A DNA stretch of 6,237 nt from Actinomycetes bacterium (lineage in GTDB: Bacteria > Actinomycetota > Actinomycetes > Actinomycetales > Cellulomonadaceae), in assembly GCA_023389455.1 (NCBI GenBank), contig JAEWEJ010000335.1:1-6237 (forward strand), written 5' to 3'. Shown here one piece after another: positions 1 to 3,974 of this stretch (positions are counted from its first letter, which is position 1; every line of letters begins with the position of its first letter). The position numbers and the translations under genes were made by a program. A model generated the notes under the pieces. The model was given only the letters and a program-made list of their open reading frames with translations. It was not told the DNA's origin and ran no database searches.

Positions 1-390
1 CTGCCGCTTCTCGATCCGCACCCCGAGCTCGGTCAGCCGCGCGAGCCACGCACGCATCAGGGGCGTCGCCCGGAACGAGCGCGGGAAGACCCGTCCGCTC
101 GTCCCGACGACCGTCGGCTCCCCCAGCCCTGCGCACCATGCGCGCAGGTCCTCCGGGCCGAACACCTCGAGCATCGGCCGCAGCCGGTCCGCCGACGCGC
201 CGTACCGGGTGAGGAAGGCGTCCCGCCCCTCGGTGTGCGTGATGTTCAGGCCACCGTGCCCGGCCAGCAGGAACTTGCGCCCCACCGACGGCATGCGGTC
301 GTGCACCGTGACGTCCACACCGGCACGCGCCAGCACCTCGGCGGCGATGAGCCCTGCCGGTCCGCCGCCGACGACGGTCGCGGTGCTCAA
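1..390 (-). CDS. HI0933/TIGR03862-type flavoprotein, N-terminal part (cut by window edge)
   Basis: This is a predicted FAD-dependent oxidoreductase of the HI0933-like group (BaiN/YhiN relatives), closest in style to TIGR03862 flavoproteins; its substrate is unknown and it should be cytosolic. The visible 130 residues open directly into a Rossmann dinucleotide-binding motif, VVGGGPAGL (residues 6-14, GxGxxG at 8-13), followed by an acidic/His end of strand 2 (VTVHD, 27-31). The family signature GRKFLLAGHGGLNITHTEG spans residues 37-55, and SGRVFPRSFRATPLMRAWL lies at about 98-116. Family members are about 400 residues, so roughly two thirds lie beyond position 1. I chose the TTG at 390 because the Rossmann strand begins at once, as is usual in this family, and a TAGGTT -10-like box lies about 42 bases upstream. 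An in-frame GTG at 462 would add 24 residues rich in Pro, Gly and Ala and seems less likely. Family identity is firm; the start is moderately sure. Confidence 0.88.
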   Translation of the reverse strand, partial: MSTATVVGGGPAGLIAAEVLARAGVDVTVHDRMPSVGRKFLLAGHGGLNITHTEGRDAFLTRYGASADRLRPMLEVFGPEDLRAWCAGLGEPTVVGTSGRVFPRSFRATPLMRAWLARLTELGVRIEKRQ

Positions 391-431
391 GGGCGGGACC
401 GTCCGCGCGCGTGGTGTGTCGGCACCGGGCG

Positions 432-437
432 AACCTA
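432..437 (-). promoter_or_regulatory. Possible -10 element (TAGGTT) for the flavoprotein gene
   Basis: On the minus strand TAGGTT fits the actinobacterial TANNNT -10 consensus and stands out in very GC-rich surroundings. It would place transcription start near 425, leaving a leader of about 35 bases before the TTG at 390. It also falls inside the coding region that would result from the alternative GTG start at 462, so it favours the TTG. I see no good -35 hexamer 17-18 bases upstream (TGCAGC is the nearest and is poor). No strong Shine-Dalgarno precedes the TTG. Confidence 0.35.
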
Positions 438-535
438 GCCCACCGGCGGACGACGGCTGCACCTCGGCAGCGCACGGTGCGGGCTCGACGCGCAACGAGG
501 CACTTGCTGAGCGGCGGCGATCGACCCGGGACCGC

Positions 536-682
536 TCACCTGACGACGGGAGCGGTGTCGTACGAGCGTGCCATCTCCTTCGGCAACGACGTCGCCTCGC
601 CCGGCCGGGCGAAGACCGGTTCGAGCTCGACGACGTCGGGCTCGCCCTCGTGGCGTGCGGCTCGACGCGTGTTCGTGACCAT
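536..682 (-). CDS. Small 48-residue protein of unknown function
   Basis: I do not recognise this gene. It starts at ATG with a strong ribosome binding site, AAGGGGG, ending 4 bases upstream, and 42 of its 48 sense codons end in G or C, as expected for coding DNA here. The peptide is hydrophilic: a basic N-terminus (TRRAARH, residues 5-11), an acidic stretch (EGEPDVVELE, 12-21), then PVFARPGEATSLPKEMARSY (22-41) and a VVR end. It has no Cys, no Trp, no signal peptide and no membrane segment. It follows the 148-residue gene on the same strand after a gap of 45 bases, so the two could be cotranscribed, but a hairpin in that gap overlaps the ribosome binding site. It could be a small regulator, a partner of the upstream protein or a peptide precursor; no modifying enzyme is visible nearby, so the last is speculation. 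The initiation signal is better than expected by chance. Confidence 0.6.
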   Translation of the reverse strand: MVTNTRRAARHEGEPDVVELEPVFARPGEATSLPKEMARSYDTAPVVR

Positions 683-683
683 G

Positions 684-717
684 GTGCCCCCTTCGGCAGA
701 ACTGCCCCCCGGGGCAC
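684..717 (-). promoter_or_regulatory. Nested hairpin overlapping the small ORF's ribosome binding site
   Basis: Reading the minus strand, GTGCCCC (717-711) pairs perfectly with GGGGCAC (690-684), 7 base pairs. Inside it GGCA (706-703) pairs with TGCC (698-695) around a GTTC tetraloop, with a 4-by-4 internal loop between the stems. The 3' arm contains part of the AAGGGGG ribosome binding site of the 48-residue gene. The structure begins 11 bases after the stop of the 148-residue gene. It has no T-run after it, so it is not a classical intrinsic terminator. It could limit translation of the small ORF or protect the 3' end of the upstream message. In such GC-rich DNA, short stems also arise by chance. 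Confidence 0.4.
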
Positions 718-727
718 GAGCCCGGGA

Positions 728-1174
728 TCACCGCCCGTAGAACGTCACCTCGGGGCCGTAGCCCCCGTCCTGAGTGACCTCCACGACGAACTCACGGTCC
801 GGGTGGGCCGCGCGCAGCGCCGCCCCCCAGAACCACGCGAGCGGCGCCGCGAGGCGCTCCGCCTCCCCCTCGCTGAGCGTGTGCGGCGGCAGCAGGTCCC
901 AGAGATGGACGTGGTTGACGATCCCCTCGACGGCCGCCACGTCGCCCAACCGGTCGAACCAGTCGTCCACCGTCGCGGGGTCGAACGAGAAGCCCAGCAG
1001 GACGGCTCCACGGTGCTCGACGAACGGTGGCGCCAGCAGACGCATCACTGCGGCGAGCATCGCCGCCGAGCCCTCGATCCCGATGAAGACGCGTGGATCG
1101 TCTGCCGGGGCGTCGGGCAGGAGGTCGGCGATACCGGGGAACGTCCGGAGGTCGGGGCCCGGAGGGTAGCTCAC
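728..1174 (-). CDS. Hypothetical protein, 148 residues, unrecognised family
   Basis: I do not recognise this protein. The frame is clearly coding: it is varied in composition, unlike the Arg/Pro/Ala-rich shadow frames. It opens with YPPGPDLRTFPGIADLL (residues 3-19). A hydrophobic/small-residue strand follows (RVFIGIEGSAAML, 28-40) and then a helix (AAVMRLLAPPF, 41-51). Next come strand-like GAVLLGFSFD (56-65), an acidic helix (VDDWFDRLGDVAAV, 69-82), NHVHLWDLLPPH (87-98), an amphipathic helix (103-122), and a C-terminal beta-rich end (EFVVEVTQDGGYGPEVTFYG). It has no signal peptide or membrane segment, so a soluble cytosolic alpha/beta protein is likely. The start is one of two adjacent GTG codons (1177 or 1174); a weak GGGGGCGG lies upstream. 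It is divergent from the DUF2891 gene and followed by the 48-residue ORF. No catalytic motif is evident. Confidence 0.75.
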   Translation of the reverse strand: MSYPPGPDLRTFPGIADLLPDAPADDPRVFIGIEGSAAMLAAVMRLLAPPFVEHRGAVLLGFSFDPATVDDWFDRLGDVAAVEGIVNHVHLWDLLPPHTLSEGEAERLAAPLAWFWGAALRAAHPDREFVVEVTQDGGYGPEVTFYGR

Positions 1175-1291
1175 CACCGCGCACCGCCCCCGAGGAGAGG
1201 GACCGTCGCGGGCCCCTGTGCACGTCCTGCCGACCTGGTCCGCCACATGCGTCGAGCATCCCGTGCGGGCGGACCCTCCACCAGGTGATTC

Positions 1292-1353
1292 CCCGTGCCT
1301 CGCGAGCGGCGCCGCCCTCTTCCCCCCGAGCACCGCGGGCGCGGAGGCACGGG
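1292..1353. repeat. Widely spaced 10-base inverted repeat in the divergent spacer
   Basis: CCCGTGCCTC (1292-1301) and its exact reverse complement GAGGCACGGG (1344-1353) are separated by 42 bases. The position between divergent genes would suit an operator or cruciform. At this base composition, however, one 10-base inverted repeat in a spacer of this size is not improbable by chance. Confidence 0.25.
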
Positions 1354-1471
1354 TCGCCGCGCAGGCCGGACGCCAGGACGGGCGGCCATGGCTTCGCGCC
1401 AGCGCGTGTCGGACGGACGCTTCGACGGCAGCTGGCCCGACCGTCCACCTTCGCGCACGCCGCCGTCGTGC

Positions 1472-1477
1472 GGGAGG
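1472..1477 (+). promoter_or_regulatory. Ribosome binding site deciding the DUF2891 start
   Basis: GGGAGG lies 9 bases before the GTG at 1487. It settles the choice of that GTG over an in-frame GTG at 1295, whose extra 64 residues would be Arg/Pro-rich and unlike the family. Confidence 0.7.
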
Positions 1478-1486
1478 CTGGGGCGC

Positions 1487-2467
1487 GTGACCGACACCGC
1501 CAGGCCGACCCCCGCCCACTACGCACGGGTCGTGACGACCAACCTCGCGACGCCCTGGCCGTACCACCTCGTCCACCTCGCTGCAGGGCCGAGCGACGTG
1601 CGCACGCCCGCAGAGCTGTACCCGGCGTTCCACACGTCGTTCGACTGGCACTCGTGCGTGCACATGCACTGGCTGGGCGTCGAGGTGCTGCGCGCGGGCC
1701 ACGTCGACGCGGACCTGCGAGAGCGGGTCGACGCGAACCTCACGGCCGAGCGCGTCGCGGGTGAGATCGCCTACCTGCGCACCCACCCGGCGTTCGAACG
1801 CCCCTACGGGTGGGCCTGGGCGGCACGCCTCGCGGCATCGTGCCGGGCGGCGGCCGCCGCGGGCGACGCCGACGCAGCCAGGTGGGCGGATGCGACCGCA
1901 CCGCTGGCCGACGCCGTGCTCGACCTCGCCGTCCCGTGGCTCACCCGCACCGAGCACCCGGTGCGCCACGGCGTGCACAGCAACACCGCGTTCGGCCTCG
2001 CGCTGCTCCTGACGGCGGCGGACGACCTGGGGCGCACGGGGCCGGCCGCGGCGTTGCGCACGCAGGCGCGCCGCCTGTACGGCGCCGACCGCGACTGGCC
2101 CGCCCGGTGGGAGCGCAGCGGTCACGACTTCCTGTCGCCCGGCCTCGCCGAGGCGGACCTCATGGCGCGTGTCCTGCCGAGCGACGAGCTGCGGACGTGG
2201 TTCGCGGGCTTCCTGCCGCAGCCGGCCGACCTGATGTCGCCCGCGCGCGTCGTCGACCCCACCGACGGGCACGCCGTGCACCTCGACGGCCTCAACCTCT
2301 CGCGCGCCGGCGCCCTCTTCCGGCTCGCCCGCGTTCTGGACGACGCGACGCTCCGCGACGCAGGCGACCGGCTGCTCGACGCGGGCCTGGCCGCGCTCGG
2401 CAACGCGGACTTCGTCGCGACGCACTGGCTCGCGTCGTTCGCGTGGGACGCGACGACCAGCCGCTGA
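1487..2467 (+). CDS. DUF2891 family protein
   Basis: This is a complete 326-residue member of DUF2891, whose biochemical role is unknown to me. The match rests on several family-style blocks in order: YPAFHTSFDWHSCVHMHW (residues 45-62), HPAFERPYGWAWAARLA (100-116), VRHGVHSNTAFGLALLL (159-175), WERSGHDFLSPGLAEADLM (208-226), HLDGLNLSRAGALFRLARVL (265-284) and THWLASFA (312-319). The repeated His, Asp, Glu and Trp residues on otherwise helical segments suggest an all-helical, possibly alpha/alpha-toroid, fold with a polar pocket; that is inference. No signal peptide or membrane segment is seen, so it is probably cytosolic. Length is in the range I expect for the family. The GTG start is supported by GGGAGG 9 bases upstream and gives the usual short N-terminus. 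It is monocistronic here, divergent from the 148-residue gene and convergent with the VWA gene. Confidence 0.92.
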   Translation: MTDTARPTPAHYARVVTTNLATPWPYHLVHLAAGPSDVRTPAELYPAFHTSFDWHSCVHMHWLGVEVLRAGHVDADLRERVDANLTAERVAGEIAYLRTHPAFERPYGWAWAARLAASCRAAAAAGDADAARWADATAPLADAVLDLAVPWLTRTEHPVRHGVHSNTAFGLALLLTAADDLGRTGPAAALRTQARRLYGADRDWPARWERSGHDFLSPGLAEADLMARVLPSDELRTWFAGFLPQPADLMSPARVVDPTDGHAVHLDGLNLSRAGALFRLARVLDDATLRDAGDRLLDAGLAALGNADFVATHWLASFAWDATTSR

Positions 2468-2708
2468 CGGCCGGGGTCGCGGTGTGCGGGGTGGACGCGC
2501 GTTCGCGGGCAGCTCATCGGTGCTCGTCGAGCGCCCGAGCGGCGAGCTCGAGACGCCGCATCTCCGCGTTCGCCAGAGGTGCGAAGCCGCCACGGCCGAC
2601 CCTTCCGAGGTGCTGTCCGTCCGCGGTCAGGGCCACCAGCAGGGATCAACCGGTCCTCCCGTCCGGGCGCCGCTTCCGGCTCAGGCCCCGTCTGTCCGCC
2701 TTCACCGA
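2468..2708. other. Convergent intergenic region between DUF2891 and VWA genes
   Basis: This spacer of about 240 bases lies between two convergent stop codons and would be expected to hold terminators. I see no strong GC stem followed by a T-run in either direction. The only coding-like content is the short minus-strand ORF at 2514-2636. Confidence 0.5.
2514..2636 (-). CDS. Possible small ORF or gene remnant (about 40 residues)
   Basis: Not recognised. Reading from a GTG at 2636, the frame gives a plausible protein-like 40-residue sequence: LTADGQHLGRVGRGGFAPL (residues 3-21), a short beta-like segment, then an amphipathic helix, NAEMRRLELAARALDEHR (23-40), ending in TGA. Of its 40 sense codons, 32 end in G or C, less biased than the neighbouring genes. 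The frame is closed upstream by a TGA at about 2651, and no ribosome binding site is well placed: GGGAGGA lies 17 bases before the GTG. It begins 72 bases after the VWA stop and is in the same frame as that gene, with stops between. It could be a genuine small gene, the decayed C-terminus of a lost gene, or chance. I lean weakly towards a real or formerly real coding segment. Confidence 0.3.
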   Translation of the reverse strand: MALTADGQHLGRVGRGGFAPLANAEMRRLELAARALDEHR

Positions 2709-3962
2709 TCACCTGGACGTCCTGCCCGCCACGACCTCCCGGTGACGGTCGACCCACGCGCCGACGTCGCCGCGTGCGAGCGCCACGGCCAGCAGGTCCG
2801 GGAAGGCGTCGGGCGTGCACGCGAACGCCGGCACGCCCAGGGCCGCGAGGTCGGCCGCGGTCTCGCGGTCGTACGCCGGCGCACCGGAGTCGCTGAGGGC
2901 GAGCAGCACGACGACCTGCACGCCCGACGCCTGCATGGACGCCACACGGCGCAGCAGCCCGTCGCGAGCCCCGCCCTCGTACAGGTCGCTGATGAGCACG
3001 AACAGGGTGTCGGCCGGGCGGGTCACCAGGCCCTGGCAGTAGGTGACCGCCCGGTTGATGTCGGTGCCACCACCGAGCTGGGTGCCGAACAGCAGGTCGA
3101 CCGGGTCCGAGATCCGGTCGGTGAGGTCCACGACGCTGGTGTCGAACACGACGAGCGACGTGCGCAGCGCCCGCATCGAGGCCAGGACGGCACCGAAGAC
3201 GGCGGAGTAGACGACCGACTCCGCCATCGAGCCCGACTGGTCGACCGCGAGGACGACGTCCCGCGCGACCGTGCTCGTGGAGCGCGACCTGCCCACGAGC
3301 CGGTGCGGCACGATCGTGCGGTGCTCCGGCAGCCAGTGGCGCAGGTTCGCCCGGATCGTCGCGTGCCAGTCGATGTCCCGCGGACGGGGACGGTGCGTGC
3401 GCTCCCCGCGCAGCGCCCCGGCGACCGCCGAGCGGGTCGCCGTCGCGATGCGGCGCTCGATCTCGGCGACCACCTGGGCGACGACGTGCCGGGCGGTGGC
3501 ACGGGTGGTCTCGGGCATCTGCCGCTGCAGCGACACGAGGGTCGAGACCAGACCGACGTCGGGCTGGACCGCGGCGAGCAGCTCGGGCTCCAGCAGAAGC
3601 CGTCGCAGGCCGAGCCGGTCCACCGCGTCGCGCTGCATGACCTCCACGACGCTCGACGGGAAGTAGGTGCGGATGTCACCCAGCCAGCGCGCCACGCGCG
3701 GCGCAGACCCCCCGAGCCCGGCGCCCCGCCCGGTGCCGGAGCCGCCCCCACCCTCGCCGGGAGGACCGTCGTAGAGCGCCGCGAGGGCGGCGTCCATGGC
3801 CCGCTCCTCGTCGGTCAGCCGCAGCGCCGCGTCCGGGGTCCCCGCCTCGCCGAGCAGCAGCCGCCACCGGCGCAGACGCATGTCGTCCCCGACCGCGACC
3901 GTCGTGCCCGTCGGCGTGCCGGGCACCGGGGCCGGGGGCGAGGGTGGTGTCGGTCCGGTCAT
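2709..3962 (-). CDS. VWA domain protein (YehP/CoxE-like) with intact MIDAS
   Basis: This 417-residue protein ends in a von Willebrand factor A domain (about residues 234-395) of the kind that partners MoxR-type AAA+ ATPases. The metal-ion-dependent adhesion site is complete: DQSGS (D241, S243, S245) after a hydrophobic strand, T300 in LGGGTDI, and D326 in LISDLYEGG. It should bind Mg2+ and act as a substrate adaptor or scaffold in the cytosol. The N-terminal third has a Pro-rich leader (5-20), a helical segment (28-65), a Gly-rich linker (67-86) and a mostly helical region (90-185). The basic segment THRPRPRDIDWHATIR (189-204) precedes the VWA domain. The ATG at 3962 overlaps the upstream DUF5682 stop as ATGA, with GGGAG 7 bases before it, so translation is probably coupled. 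In E. coli a comparable VWA protein (YehP) sits in a cluster with an AAA+ ATPase (YehL), a DUF5682-type protein (YehM) and a SWIM protein (YehQ), as I recall. Domain identity is firm; function is inferred. Confidence 0.92.
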   Translation of the reverse strand: MTGPTPPSPPAPVPGTPTGTTVAVGDDMRLRRWRLLLGEAGTPDAALRLTDEERAMDAALAALYDGPPGEGGGGSGTGRGAGLGGSAPRVARWLGDIRTYFPSSVVEVMQRDAVDRLGLRRLLLEPELLAAVQPDVGLVSTLVSLQRQMPETTRATARHVVAQVVAEIERRIATATRSAVAGALRGERTHRPRPRDIDWHATIRANLRHWLPEHRTIVPHRLVGRSRSTSTVARDVVLAVDQSGSMAESVVYSAVFGAVLASMRALRTSLVVFDTSVVDLTDRISDPVDLLFGTQLGGGTDINRAVTYCQGLVTRPADTLFVLISDLYEGGARDGLLRRVASMQASGVQVVVLLALSDSGAPAYDRETAADLAALGVPAFACTPDAFPDLLAVALARGDVGAWVDRHREVVAGRTSR

Positions 3963-3974
3963 GTCGCGGCTCCC
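3959..3974 (-). promoter_or_regulatory. ATGA overlap and ribosome binding site coupling DUF5682 to VWA
   Basis: The DUF5682 stop TGA (3961-3959) shares bases with the VWA start ATG (3962-3960), and GGGAG (3974-3970) lies inside the last DUF5682 codons, 7 bases before the ATG. This is a classic arrangement for translational coupling and argues that the two proteins are made in related amounts and work together. Confidence 0.8.

Larger units (their letters stand above)
1175..1486. other. Divergent intergenic region, no gene seen
   Basis: This spacer of about 310 bases separates the leftward 148-residue gene from the rightward DUF2891 gene and should hold both promoters. I found no convincing TANNNT -10 box with a matching -35 on either strand. 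It contains one widely spaced 10-base inverted repeat and, at its right end, the DUF2891 ribosome binding site. The frames open across it translate to low-complexity Arg/Pro/Gly-rich strings that do not look like protein. No tRNA or riboswitch fold is apparent. Confidence 0.6.

Noticed and set aside
435..731. A 98-residue minus-strand frame overlapping the 48-residue gene
   Set aside because: Its translation is Arg/Gly-rich and His-rich without protein-like pattern. The overlapping 48-residue frame has the better start signal and composition.
1171..1248. A 25-residue minus-strand ORF starting at ATG 1248 whose TGA overlaps the GTG start of the 148-residue gene, as if a coupled leader peptide
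   Set aside because: There is no good ribosome binding site, the composition is Arg/Gly-rich, and the overlap can arise by chance from the GTGGTGA string.
1295..1486. N-terminal extension of the DUF2891 protein from a GTG at 1295
   Set aside because: The extra 64 residues are Arg/Pro-rich and family-foreign, and a clear GGGAGG precedes the GTG at 1487.
728..2593. A 621-residue minus-strand frame running from the convergent spacer through the DUF2891 region to the stop at 728
   Set aside because: Only the last 148 residues look like protein; the upstream part is the antisense shadow of the DUF2891 gene.
2468..2708. Bidirectional intrinsic terminator between the convergent genes
   Set aside because: Only short, weak GC stems are seen, and none is followed by a T-run on either strand.
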